Below, piece by piece: positions 39,287 to 48,147 of a stretch of 64,000 bases of DNA. The notes beneath the pieces were generated by a model. The model had not been told where the DNA came from. It made no database searches and worked only from the letters and a program-made list of their open reading frames with translations. The translations under genes and the position numbers were made by a program. This DNA is from Octadecabacter ascidiaceicola. GTDB lineage: Bacteria; Pseudomonadota; Alphaproteobacteria; Rhodobacterales; Rhodobacteraceae. Every line of letters starts with the position of its first letter. The first letter of the stretch is position 1. Location: contig NZ_FXYD01000002.1 in the NCBI RefSeq assembly GCF_900185015.1, forward strand, positions 62,001 to 126,000, read 5' to 3'.

Positions 39287-39594
39287 GCGATCACCGATCA
39301 GGTTGGTCACATCATCTGTTGGCCCCCGCCAACAACATCTGAGGAGCGTTTCGTTGATTGGAATGTGTCCTAAAATGCCGAGATGGGTCAAACATTTCGA
39401 CTTTTCGGGCAGAAATCGGGGTCAATCAACGCAAATACCTGCGGATTGTTGAGCGGGTGAAAACGCAGCCGCCATATTTCGCGATTCTGACAGAGGTGTG
39501 CAAAGCCTCCAAAACGAGAATCGCCGCCCCGCAGAATGCGACGGGACGGCGATTGTCAGGCCAGCGAGGGAGGGCGCCGGCGATGTAGCTTGGA
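39287..39594. other. 308-bp gap with a minus-strand terminator
   Basis: No gene seen; overlapping frames here are short and unsupported. The promoter of the Hint gene should lie near 39290-39400. The hairpin at 39519-39554 ends the small gene coming from the right. Confidence 0.6.
39512..39554 (-). terminator. Likely terminator of the small 55-residue gene
   Basis: AATCGCCG and CGGCGATT at 39519-39526/39547-39554 form an 8-bp stem with an inner CCCG/CGGG pairing. On the minus strand CTCGTTTTGG follows. Confidence 0.6.
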
Positions 39595-39762
39595 TTATGC
39601 GGCTGGGCGAACCGTGCGCATTTCCATTTCAGCAAGTGCCGCAACCGCGCGGCGGCTGGCGATAAACGCTTCGCGGCGCAGGCCACGTTCCCAAGGCATC
39701 TTGGTGTTGCATTTTTTGGCTTCTGCAATTGTGGATTGCATCCAACGTGGTGTCTTTGTCAT
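39595..39762 (-). CDS. Small basic protein of unknown function
   Basis: 55 residues from ATG 39762 (MTKTPRWMQSTIAEAKK); GAGGA stands 9 nt upstream. The composition is basic (KMPWERGLRREAFIASRRAVAAL). The pattern TPRWM...MPWxRGxRR resembles short proteins I remember from other Roseobacters. A hairpin that looks like its terminator follows 40 bp downstream, which supports expression on this strand. No domain known. Confidence 0.65.
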   Translation of the reverse strand: MTKTPRWMQSTIAEAKKCNTKMPWERGLRREAFIASRRAVAALAEMEMRTVRPAA

Positions 39763-40023
39763 GGGCTTTTTCCTCATGTTTGTCTTCTTGCTCGATAGGA
39801 TCAAGATGACGTGGCAAAGCGGCATGAGTTTGGCTGGTTGGTGGAAATTTCAAAAAATTTGGGGGATAGGGCGCGATGAATGTGGCGTTACCCATCGCGG
39901 CCTTGAAGGCGCGTTAAATAAGGGAAATGCGTAGGTTTGTGGACAGTCCGCCTCTGAAGGGTGGGATTGTTTCCGGTTGAGTTTGGCAGAGACATGGCAC
40001 CGCCTGCCGCATTTCAGTCCAGA

Positions 40024-40791
40024 TCAGACTGCTGGCCCAAGGGTGATTGCCGCGATCAGCCGGCCGTAGTCGGCCTCTTTATTATGGGTCGTGCGGCGGT
40101 AGCTATAGAAGCGGTCCGGATCCGCGTAGGTGCAGTGGCGCGTCCATTCGGCTTGACCAACGCCTGCTTCGCGTAAGCGGTGCAAACCTAGCGCGGGAAG
40201 GTCGAACTGGTACTTGCCGTTTTCGCCATTCGCAAAGAATCGCGCAAAGGCGGGGTCTTTTGTGATGAAGTCTTCAAAGAACTCTGGTCCGACTTCATAG
40301 GCGGTTTGGCTGATGCACGGGCCGATGACGGCTGAGATGTTTTCACGCGTTGCGCCGAGGGCTTCCATCGCGTCGAGGGTGGACTCCAGCACGCCATCAA
40401 GCGCCCCTTTCCAACCGGCATGGGCCGCGCCGATGACGCCAGCGGTTGCATCGGCAAACAGGACGGGTTGGCAATCAGCAGACAAGACCGACAGCGCTAT
40501 CCCCGGCGTTGCCGTGACCAGCGCGTCCGCCTTGGGGTGGTCGGTACTGGGGCTGGTGACGGTAATAACGTCCGGTGAATGGACCTGATACACGCCCATC
40601 AATGCGTCCGGCACCACGCCCATTGCATCAGCAACGCGCGTGCGATTGATGGTGACCGCTTCGTGCTGGTCGGAACTGCCGGTGCCGCAGTTCAGGCCTT
40701 CGAACACGCCGGAAGACGCGCCGCCGCGACGGGTAAAGAAGCCGTGGCGAAACGGGGACAGGCTGTCAGCGGTGATGATTTCTAGGGTCAT
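40024..40791 (-). CDS. pgeF: Laccase-domain protein PgeF/YfiH family
   Basis: 255 residues. FTRRGGASSGVFEGLNCG at the start; LSADCQPVLFAD and GAAHAGWKGALDGVL carry the His/Cys metal-binding residues, and IGPCISQTAYEVGPEF follows. Formerly annotated as polyphenol oxidase; E. coli PgeF (YfiH) removes wrong amino acids from peptidoglycan precursors. Its ATG overlaps the midA stop (ATGA). Third gene of lgt-midA-pgeF. Confidence 0.92.
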   Translation of the reverse strand: MTLEIITADSLSPFRHGFFTRRGGASSGVFEGLNCGTGSSDQHEAVTINRTRVADAMGVVPDALMGVYQVHSPDVITVTSPSTDHPKADALVTATPGIALSVLSADCQPVLFADATAGVIGAAHAGWKGALDGVLESTLDAMEALGATRENISAVIGPCISQTAYEVGPEFFEDFITKDPAFARFFANGENGKYQFDLPALGLHRLREAGVGQAEWTRHCTYADPDRFYSYRRTTHNKEADYGRLIAAITLGPAV

Positions 40792-41846
40792 GGTTCCAGT
40801 CCCGCAGGTGGCAGGGCCCCGTCAGGGTAGAGCCCCAGTACTTTGAACAGCGAACCCATTTCTGACGGGTGCGTCAAGCGGCGGTGTGCGGCAATGTGCT
40901 GATCAAGGGCATCATCGCGCAGATTTTTGGCAAGTGTCTGGGCGCGCTGGGTGATGCCGAGGCGCTCCAGAAACACCCCTTGCGGTGTGAGGCGGGTGTG
41001 TTTGGCGGGGCTTGCGTTGGTGGCGATGGTTTCGAAGTCAACATGCGCAGTGATGTCGGCCGTGCCAACGTTTGCAAATGGATCAACGGGTGCGTGGTTT
41101 TGCAAGGCTTGCAGGGTGTCGCCAAGGGAATGCCAATCACCATAGTCAATGATCAGCGCCGCGCCCCCGTGGTCCGCGATGCGGGTGGCGATGTTTTGGG
41201 TGATGGCGGGCAAGGCGGGACAGTGTTCAACAATGTCGCCGACCTTGGTGTCGGTGAGGCGGTGATCCATGAGTGCGATGTTTGCAGGGGCAGACAGCCC
41301 GGGACCCAAGACGTTGTCTTGAACCCCGACCTGTACTTCGCGCCAGCCGTTGTCGTCGCGGTGGAATTGGCGGATCGGCAGGGCGTCGAAGAATTCATTG
41401 GCCACAAGGAACAGGGGCATGTCGGGCAGGGTTGTGATGTTGTCGTGCCATGTGGCGCTCGGAACCCGCGTGGCTTGTTCGCGGCGCAAGGTCGGGGAGG
41501 TTTCAACGAAGTGCACCTGTGCTGCGTCATTGAACCCCGCAACGCGGGCCGTTACACGCAGGATGTCGGCCATCAATGTGCCGCGGCCGGGGCCAAGTTC
41601 AGCGAGGGCAAATTCGCTCGGCTGGCCTTGATCAAGCCATGCCTGCGCCAGCGACAAGCCGATCAATTCGCCAAACATCTGGGAAATTTCCGGGGCGGTG
41701 GTGAAATCCCCCGCAGCGCCAAGCGGATCACGGGTGGCGTAATAGCCAAGCGTGGGGTGCATTAGCGCATCGGCCATATAGTCGGCCAATGTGATCGGGC
41801 CAGACGTCGCGATCCGCGCGGCTATGAGGTCGTGCAGTTTGTTCAT
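40788..41846 (-). CDS. MidA/NDUFAF7-like SAM-dependent methyltransferase
   Basis: 352 residues from ATG 41846 (MNKLHDLIAARI), overlapping the lgt stop (ATGA); the frame is open to 41930. Family hallmarks: TLADYMADALMHPTLGYYATRDPLGAAGDFTTAPEIS and ELGPGRGTLMADILR (SAM site), then LVANEFFDALPIRQF. The mitochondrial homologue methylates an arginine of complex I during assembly; a similar job here is inferred. Coupled to lgt and pgeF. Confidence 0.93.
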   Translation of the reverse strand: MNKLHDLIAARIATSGPITLADYMADALMHPTLGYYATRDPLGAAGDFTTAPEISQMFGELIGLSLAQAWLDQGQPSEFALAELGPGRGTLMADILRVTARVAGFNDAAQVHFVETSPTLRREQATRVPSATWHDNITTLPDMPLFLVANEFFDALPIRQFHRDDNGWREVQVGVQDNVLGPGLSAPANIALMDHRLTDTKVGDIVEHCPALPAITQNIATRIADHGGAALIIDYGDWHSLGDTLQALQNHAPVDPFANVGTADITAHVDFETIATNASPAKHTRLTPQGVFLERLGITQRAQTLAKNLRDDALDQHIAAHRRLTHPSEMGSLFKVLGLYPDGALPPAGLEP

Positions 41847-42757
41847 GCTTTGCGACGGGTGAGGAGGATGACGATCAAGCCGCCGAGGATCATCGGGATG
41901 GAAAGTGCTTGTCCTTGGGTCAGGCCCCATGCGCCAAAGTCATAGGCCCAGCCGATGGGGTTATCCGGAGACGTGAATTGCGCGTCTGGTTGGCGCACGA
42001 ATTCCACCAAGAACCGCGACAGCCCGTAACCCATAAGGAACACCGCCACGAGGGACCATTGGCGCTTTAACCAGCCACGTTTGAACGCGAGGTACATGAT
42101 GATGGACCCGACCAGCAGCCCTTCGAGGCCGGCTTCATAGAGCTGGCTGGGGTGGCGGGCAGGTTCATCGCCATAATAGAACCACTCGCCCACGGTCGTG
42201 CAAAGCTGACGCGCAGGGTCGACGCACATGGATGGGAATTTCACCCCCCAAGGCAGGTCCGTCGCGCGGCCCCAGAGTTCGGCGTTGATAAAGTTGGCGA
42301 TCCGCACGAGGAAAATTGCAGGTGTCGCCGTGAGGGCAAGGACATTTGCGACATCGCCCAAAGCGGCGCCATAACGGCGTGCGCTGATGATGACTGCGAC
42401 ACAGACACCGATAAAGCCGCCATGGAACGACATGCCGCCGTCCCAAACGCGAAAGACCGATAGCGGGTCTTTTGCGAACTGGCCGTCGCCGTAAAACAGC
42501 ACGTAGCCAATGCGCCCGCCAGCGATGACGCCGATGATGACCCATGTTAGAAGGTCTTCGATTTGATCGCGGGTGAGGGCGGAGGTGTCGTCGCGCCAGA
42601 GGGTCAGGCGTTTGCTGGCCTGCACAGCGATCCACCAACCGATGATGATACCGACGATATAGCCCAGCGCATACCAACGCAGCGCGAAAGAGAACCCGAA
42701 AAGGGTAATGCTGAAAATCTCGGGCGAGATATTGGGGAAGGGAATGGCTGCTAACAT
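41843..42757 (-). CDS. lgt: Prolipoprotein diacylglyceryl transferase
   Basis: 304 residues with seven membrane segments. FSFALRWYALGYIVGI, GRIGYVLFYGDG, MSFHGGFIGV and IANFINAELWGRATDLPWG are the conserved Lgt blocks; the HGGFIGV motif lies at the active site. It attaches diacylglycerol to the lipobox cysteine of lipoproteins in the inner membrane. First gene of a three-gene coupled operon, divergent from ubiK. Confidence 0.96.
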   Translation of the reverse strand: MLAAIPFPNISPEIFSITLFGFSFALRWYALGYIVGIIIGWWIAVQASKRLTLWRDDTSALTRDQIEDLLTWVIIGVIAGGRIGYVLFYGDGQFAKDPLSVFRVWDGGMSFHGGFIGVCVAVIISARRYGAALGDVANVLALTATPAIFLVRIANFINAELWGRATDLPWGVKFPSMCVDPARQLCTTVGEWFYYGDEPARHPSQLYEAGLEGLLVGSIIMYLAFKRGWLKRQWSLVAVFLMGYGLSRFLVEFVRQPDAQFTSPDNPIGWAYDFGAWGLTQGQALSIPMILGGLIVILLTRRKA

Positions 42758-42858
42758 GCGCCCTGTTGTGACGCAGGGTGCGACGATGTCAACTGGTCAG
42801 CGGGGTTGTTTTGCGGCCAAAGCGTGCCCATATAGCGGATAACAGAATGGAGAACGCC

Positions 42859-43098
42859 ATGCAGACCCGTAACAAAGTCTTTGACGACATTTCACAATTG
42901 ATGACCAACGCGATGGGCGTGGCCCAAGGTGCCAAGGATGAAGCGCAGACCGCTATGTCGTCTATGGTGGACCGCTGGTTGGCGGACCGTGATTTTGTGA
43001 CCCGCGAAGAATTCGAAGCCGTGCGCACAATGGCGCAGAAGGCGCGTGAAGAGAATGCCAGCCTATTGGCCCGCATCGAAGCGCTTGAAGGTAAGTAA
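42859..43098 (+). CDS. ubiK: UbiK/BMFP-family accessory protein
   Basis: 79 residues from ATG 42859 (MQTRNKVFDDISQLMTNAMGVAQGAKDE), with GGAGA upstream; ATG 42847 would add four residues. The C-terminal coiled coil VTREEFEAVRTMAQKAREENASLLARIEALEG is typical. UbiK (DUF526) supports aerobic ubiquinone synthesis in proteobacteria and has membrane-fusogenic activity in BMFP. Divergent from lgt. Confidence 0.88.
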   Translation: MQTRNKVFDDISQLMTNAMGVAQGAKDEAQTAMSSMVDRWLADRDFVTREEFEAVRTMAQKAREENASLLARIEALEGK

Positions 43099-43186
43099 GC
43101 GGAGCGGCGTTGCCGCGCAGTATTATTGATAGATTGGGGCTGCCGTTAGGTGGCCCTTTTTTGTTGTGATACGGGTTTTGATATCG

Positions 43187-43230
43187 GAGGGGGCCAGCCC
43201 CCGCTACGCTCCCCCGGGATATTTATGAAA
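43187..43230 (+). repeat. Dispersed GC-rich/GATATTT repeat, copy B
   Basis: GGGGGCCAGCCCCCGC, then CTCCCCCGGGATATTTATGAAACAAAAGCAA. Located between the convergent ubiK and FAD monooxygenase genes, about 20 bp from the latter's stop. Confidence 0.7.
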
Positions 43231-43247
43231 CAAAAGCAAGGTGGGGG

Positions 43248-44423
43248 TTAGAGCCGCCCGATTGGCGAGACCATTGTGCCGCACACAAGGCTGGTGAGGA
43301 TGCGCGGCGTTGGTGGAATTTGGCTGATCGGGAATAGGGCGCGGTCGCGGATGAGCGGGAGAAGCGCGCTGTCGGATTGATACATTGGGGTGAAGGCCCA
43401 TGACATCGCTTGGTAGATTTTCGTGTGCAGGCGGCGGGCACGGGCATAGGCGGGGAGTGCTTGTTTTATAGGCCGTGTGTTCAGGGTACGTGACAAGGCG
43501 AGCGCGTCAAGCAGCGCCATGTTGGCCCCTTGCCCGAGTTGCGGTGAGGCGCGGTGGGCGGCGTCGCCGATGTGGACGAGGCGGTTGTTGTAGGGGCGGT
43601 TAAGGGTGCCGTGGCTGTAGCGGGCCATTGTCATTTGGCCTGCGTCGGTGATTTGATCCACGAAGGGCGCAAGGGCGGGCCAGAGGGCTGTGGCCTCATT
43701 CTTCCATGCATCAAGACCCGCGTCTTGCCATGCTTTGAAACCGTTTCTGGGGAGGGACCAGAAAACGGCCGCCTTGAAGGTGTTGTCGTTCGGAAATGTG
43801 CCGATGGGCAGCGCGCCGATCATATGGGAGGCTTTGACGTAGCGCTGGGAGAGGTGGTGTTTGGGGATATCGGTCTCAGGCCAATCGACCGTTCCCCAGA
43901 TGGCGCCATAGCTTAGCGGCTTGGCCTTTATCGGGGAGAGAGGCGAGCCTGCGCCGGAGCTGTCGATGCACAGATCGAAGGGGCCGTGGCTGTCATTCGT
44001 GGCTGTGAAGACCTCAATGCTATCATCGTCTTGACGCACGGAAGTGACGTTGGATGCGGTTGTTAGCGTGATGCCTGATCGGGTTTGCATCGCCTGCCAG
44101 AGGGCATCAAATAGGGCTGCGCGGTGGATGGCGAGGCCGTAGGCATTGGGATCAACGAGGTCGTACTTGACGTCGAGCACGCGTCTGCCGTTTTGCGCTT
44201 CGATCCCGAGCATATGGGTGACGCGATTGCCATAAGACAGGGCCGTTTCGAGCGCGCCGATTTCTGCCAAGACCTGTTGGCCAACGGGCTGGATGACGAG
44301 GCCCGAGCCGACAGGTTTGGGGGTGTCGAATTGATCAAAGATCGTGATGTCGTGGCCTTGATCCGCCAGTAAACTTGCGGCGGTTAAGCCGCCCATTCCG
44401 GCCCCGATGATGGCGATACGCAT
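43248..44423 (-). CDS. FAD-dependent aromatic-ring-type monooxygenase
   Basis: 391 residues from ATG 44423 (MRIAIIGAGMGGLTAASLLADQG), GGAG upstream; the frame is open to 44516 only through an 11-bp repeat array. FAD motifs: GAGMGG (8-13), the middle DLCIDSSGAGSPL, and HIGDAAHRASPQLGQGANMAL (GD motif). Related to p-hydroxybenzoate hydroxylase-type enzymes (UbiH, salicylate hydroxylase). Substrate unknown; the gene is alone. Confidence 0.9.
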   Translation of the reverse strand: MRIAIIGAGMGGLTAASLLADQGHDITIFDQFDTPKPVGSGLVIQPVGQQVLAEIGALETALSYGNRVTHMLGIEAQNGRRVLDVKYDLVDPNAYGLAIHRAALFDALWQAMQTRSGITLTTASNVTSVRQDDDSIEVFTATNDSHGPFDLCIDSSGAGSPLSPIKAKPLSYGAIWGTVDWPETDIPKHHLSQRYVKASHMIGALPIGTFPNDNTFKAAVFWSLPRNGFKAWQDAGLDAWKNEATALWPALAPFVDQITDAGQMTMARYSHGTLNRPYNNRLVHIGDAAHRASPQLGQGANMALLDALALSRTLNTRPIKQALPAYARARRLHTKIYQAMSWAFTPMYQSDSALLPLIRDRALFPISQIPPTPRILTSLVCGTMVSPIGRL

Positions 44424-44435
44424 ACTCAAAAACTC

Positions 44436-44490
44436 CGTACGGATGGCGTATGGAATCCGTATGGGTTCCATATGGGTATCGTATGGGAAA
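44436..44490. repeat. Five tandem 11-bp repeats upstream of the FAD monooxygenase gene
   Basis: Units on the + strand start at 44436, 44447, 44458, 44469 and 44480: cgtacggatgg, cgtatggaatc, cgtatgggttc, catatgggtat, cgtatgggaaa. The first unit ends 13 bp before the start codon and overlaps the ribosome site. Same period, copy number and position as the array before the HAD gene, but another sequence. Confidence 0.78.
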
Positions 44491-44705
44491 TCTTGCACGG
44501 CCATGCAAGTTGGCACATGGGCAAACGGCGCACTTTACCGCAGGGGCGGGCGGGCCTATAAGCCCGTTATGACCATTCGCGCGATCCAGATTATTCGAAT
44601 TATATCCCCGACGTTGTGACCCCCACACGTCGGACCAAGGTGTCTGTTATGATCCGCACCGCCATTTGCAAATTCCCGAAATAACCTATCCGAAGGACGC
44701 TCCAC

Positions 44706-47696
44706 ATGTGCGCCGACAAAGTTGAATACAAAACCACGCTGAACCTGCCAAAGACCGACTTCCCGATGCGGGCTGGTCTGCCAAAGCGCGAACCCGATTG
44801 GTTGGGGCGCTGGGCTGAGATGAATGTGTACGAAAAGCTGCGCGAAAAGGCGAAGACCGAGACGCGCCAGCCGTTCACGCTGCATGATGGCCCGCCCTAT
44901 GCGAACGGGCATTTGCACATTGGCCACGCGCTGAACAAGATCCTGAAAGATATGGTTGTGCGGTCCCAGCAGATGATGGGGCGCGATGCACGTTATATCC
45001 CCGGTTGGGATTGTCATGGTCTGCCGATCGAATGGAAGATCGAAGAAAAGTACCGCGAGAAGGGCCTCGATAAGGATGCTGTGGACGTTGTGGAGTTCCG
45101 TCAGGAATGCCGCGATTTTGCGTCTGGTTGGGTCGATATTCAGCGCGAGGAATTCAAGCGTTTGGGCGTTCAGGGCAACTGGGACGAACCCTATCTGACG
45201 ATGAACTTCCATGCCGAAAAGGTTATCGCAGAGGAGTTCCAGAAGTTCCTGATGACGGGCACGCTTTATCAAGGCTCCAAGCCTGTGATGTGGTCGCCGG
45301 TCGAAGAAACCGCGCTGGCCGAGGCCGAGGTCGAGTACCACGACAAAGAGAGCTTTGCGATTTGGGTGAAGTTTCCAGTGAGCTTAGTCTCGACAGAAAC
45401 TCTACCTGGAACTGGTCGCGGTGAAGTGACTTCCTCCGATGCTAGTGTGACCGAATTTGCAAATACGAGCGTGGTGATCTGGACGACGACGCCATGGACA
45501 ATTCCGTCCAATAAAGCAGTCGTTTTTGGCGCGCAGTATTCCTACGGTCTGTATGAAGTTGTTTCGACTCCGGATGAATGTTGGGCAGAGGTCGGCGAAC
45601 GCTTTATCATAGCAGACAAATTGGCTGCTGATGTTTTCGCCAAAGCCCGTTTGGATGAAAACAATTGGAAGCGAGTGCGCGAAGTTTCAGCGTATGACTT
45701 GGATGGTCTAGAGCTTCAACACCCGTTGAGTGGCGTTGAAGGCAGCAACGGCGAGTGGGACGATCTGCGTGATTTCCGTGCCGCTGATTTTGTGACCGAC
45801 GACGAAGGCACGGGTTTTGTGCATTGTGCCCCAAGCCACGGGATGGAGGAATTTGAGCTTTACCGTGATCTGGGCATGCTGGCGCAAGTCATCACATACA
45901 ACGTCATGGATGATGGGTCTTTCCGCGAGGACCTGCCGTTCTTTGGCGGCAAGCGTATCCTGCGGGCCAAGGCCAAGAAGGGCAATTGGGAAGGCGATGC
46001 GAACGGCGCAGTAATGTCCAAGCTGGCTGAGGTCGGCGGGCTGTTGGCGCGTGGCAAGATCAAGCACTCCTATCCGCATTCTTGGCGCTCTAAGGCGCCG
46101 ATCATCTTCCGCAACACACCGCAGTGGTTTGCGGCGATTGATAAGGCGGTTGGCGACGGGCAGGACACCTATGGCACGAGCATTCGTGAGCGTGCGTTGC
46201 GCAGCATTGATGAGCTGGTGACGTGGACTCCGCAAAAGGGGCGTAACCGTTTGCACGCGATGATCGAAGCGCGCCCGGATTGGGTGCTGTCGCGTCAGCG
46301 CGCATGGGGCGTTCCGTTGACTTGTTTCACGCGCGTTGGGGCAAAGCCGACGGATGAGGATTTCTTGTTGCGCGATCCGGCTGTGAACGCGCGTATTCTG
46401 GAAGCGTTTGAGGCTGAGGGCGCGGACGCGTGGTATAAGGATGGCGCGAAGGCGCGGTTCTTGGGTTCTGATCACAACCATGATGATTATGATCAGGTCA
46501 TGGATATTCTGGATGTGTGGTTTGATTCCGGATCGACACACGCGTTCACATTGCGCGACCGTGAAGACGGGTCCGAGGATGGTTTGGCCGATCTGTATCT
46601 TGAGGGCACGGATCAGCACCGTGGGTGGTTCCATTCATCCATGTTGCAGGGCTGTGGCACGATGGGCCGCGCGCCATATCGCGGGGTTTTGACCCACGGG
46701 TTCACGCTTGATGAGAAGGGCATGAAGATGTCCAAATCCATCGGCAACACCATCGTTCCTGAAAAGATCGTGCAGCAATACGGCGCGGATATTCTGCGCC
46801 TGTGGGTGGCGCAGGTTGATTTCACCAATGACCAACGCATTGGCGATGAAATCCTGAAAGGCGTGGCGGACAGCTATCGCCGTTTGCGCAACACGCTGCG
46901 CTATATGCTCGGATCATTGGGTGACTTTGATCCTGCCAAGGCTGTGGCGCGCGATGACATGCCCGAGCTTGAGCAGCTGATCCTGCACAAGCTGGCGGTG
47001 CTGGATGGCGTGGTGCGCGAGGGTTATGCCAAGTACGACTTCCAAGGCGTGTTCCGCGCGATCTTTGAATTTGCGACGCTGGACCTGTCCTCGTTCTACT
47101 TCGATATCCGCAAGGATGCGTTGTATTGTGATGGGGATACGGACCGCCGTTTGGCTGCACTGACAGTTCTAGATGCATTGTATGCGCGCCTGACAACGTG
47201 GCTGGCCCCGATCCTGACGTTCACGATGGAAGAGGTTTGGTTGGAGCGCAATGGCGATGACACGTCTGTGCATTTGGTTGACTTCCCTGACACGCCGTCC
47301 GAGTGGCGCGACGATGAATTGGCTGCGCGTTCTGAAGTGGTGCGTACTGTGCGTCGTGTCGTGACGGGTGCGCTGGAAGAGCAACGCACAGCAAAGGTTA
47401 TTGGGTCCTCGCTTGAGGCGGCCCCGACGGTGTATCTGAGCGCTGAATTGGCGAAAGTTATCACCAACCCGGACACCTTCGCGGATCTGTGCATCACCAG
47501 TCAAATCACGATCACACAAGGTGCGGCCCCTGACGGAGCGTTCACCTTGGACGATGTCGAAGGCGTGGGCGTTGTGTTCGGCATGTCTGACGGCGAAAAG
47601 TGCGAACGCTGCTGGAAAATTCTGCCGGACGTTGGCAAGCACAGCCATGAAGGTGTCTGTGGCCGCTGCGACGGAGCGCTGAATGGAGCCGCGTAA
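44706..47696 (+). CDS. ileS: Isoleucine-tRNA ligase
   Basis: 996 residues. The class I signature is GHLHIGHA (near 68-75) and KMSKS is in GMKMSKSIGNT. VIWTTTPWTIPSN is in the CP1 editing domain. The C-terminal zinc cluster has CERCWKIL and CGRCDGAL. Residues 222-254 contain an apparent insertion before the editing motif (SLVSTETLPG...EFANTS) with different base composition. AAGGA stands before ATG 44706. The last 14 bp overlap the thioesterase gene. Confidence 0.97.
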   Translation: MCADKVEYKTTLNLPKTDFPMRAGLPKREPDWLGRWAEMNVYEKLREKAKTETRQPFTLHDGPPYANGHLHIGHALNKILKDMVVRSQQMMGRDARYIPGWDCHGLPIEWKIEEKYREKGLDKDAVDVVEFRQECRDFASGWVDIQREEFKRLGVQGNWDEPYLTMNFHAEKVIAEEFQKFLMTGTLYQGSKPVMWSPVEETALAEAEVEYHDKESFAIWVKFPVSLVSTETLPGTGRGEVTSSDASVTEFANTSVVIWTTTPWTIPSNKAVVFGAQYSYGLYEVVSTPDECWAEVGERFIIADKLAADVFAKARLDENNWKRVREVSAYDLDGLELQHPLSGVEGSNGEWDDLRDFRAADFVTDDEGTGFVHCAPSHGMEEFELYRDLGMLAQVITYNVMDDGSFREDLPFFGGKRILRAKAKKGNWEGDANGAVMSKLAEVGGLLARGKIKHSYPHSWRSKAPIIFRNTPQWFAAIDKAVGDGQDTYGTSIRERALRSIDELVTWTPQKGRNRLHAMIEARPDWVLSRQRAWGVPLTCFTRVGAKPTDEDFLLRDPAVNARILEAFEAEGADAWYKDGAKARFLGSDHNHDDYDQVMDILDVWFDSGSTHAFTLRDREDGSEDGLADLYLEGTDQHRGWFHSSMLQGCGTMGRAPYRGVLTHGFTLDEKGMKMSKSIGNTIVPEKIVQQYGADILRLWVAQVDFTNDQRIGDEILKGVADSYRRLRNTLRYMLGSLGDFDPAKAVARDDMPELEQLILHKLAVLDGVVREGYAKYDFQGVFRAIFEFATLDLSSFYFDIRKDALYCDGDTDRRLAALTVLDALYARLTTWLAPILTFTMEEVWLERNGDDTSVHLVDFPDTPSEWRDDELAARSEVVRTVRRVVTGALEEQRTAKVIGSSLEAAPTVYLSAELAKVITNPDTFADLCITSQITITQGAAPDGAFTLDDVEGVGVVFGMSDGEKCERCWKILPDVGKHSHEGVCGRCDGALNGAA

Positions 47697-48099
47697 CGAA
47701 AACTGGAAAGCCCGCTGTGAAGCGGGCTTTTTTACGCAAGACGTCATGGGCACGCTTGGCGTGTCGATTGCCGAACTCGTGCCGGGGCGCATTGTGTTGG
47801 AAATGCCGTTCAACGCAGCGTTCACCCAACATCACGGATTTCTACACGCGGGCACTGTGACCACGGTCCTTGATAGCGCGTGCGGATTTGCAGCATTTAC
47901 GTTGATGCCCGAAGACCGCGAAGTGCTGACGGTTGAGTTCAAGTCCAACTTTCTAAGCCCAGCCAAAGGCAGTGTGTTTCGTTTCGAAGGCGAGGTTGTG
48001 AAATCTGGCCGCACATTGAGCGTGACACGCGGGACAGCATTCGCGGATGGCGTCGCGATTTCTACGATGCAAGCCACGATGATGGCGGTCGCGCTCTAG
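47683..48099 (+). CDS. PaaI-family hotdog thioesterase
   Basis: 138 residues. The hotdog motif is HHGFLHAGTVTTVLDSACGFAAFTL (about 47-71), where HGG/HxGxxxxxxDxxxG-type residues bind acyl-CoA. It probably hydrolyses a phenylacetyl- or other acyl-CoA. Start ATG 47683 lies inside ileS. An intrinsic-terminator-shaped sequence sits at codons 9-17, so expression from the ileS transcript could be limited; ATG 47746 is a possible second start that avoids it, but the N-terminal NWKARCEAGF resembles other family members. Confidence 0.85.
   Translation: MEPRNENWKARCEAGFFTQDVMGTLGVSIAELVPGRIVLEMPFNAAFTQHHGFLHAGTVTTVLDSACGFAAFTLMPEDREVLTVEFKSNFLSPAKGSVFRFEGEVVKSGRTLSVTRGTAFADGVAISTMQATMMAVAL
47707..47733 (+). 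terminator. Terminator-like hairpin inside the thioesterase start
   Basis: AAAGCCCGC-TGTGAA-GCGGGCTTT followed by TTT: a perfect 9-bp stem with six consecutive T (47728-47733). It would end the ileS transcript, yet it lies within the coding sequence of the next gene. Confidence 0.75.
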
Positions 48100-48147
48100 G
48101 AGCAGGAATCGGATTGCCGCGACGCGACGTTCGCGCAACAGTAGTTT

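Noticed and set aside
39536-39934. 132-codon plus-strand frame opposite the small 55-residue gene
   Set aside because: Lacks a ribosome site, and the strand evidence (start signal and terminator) favours the minus-strand gene.
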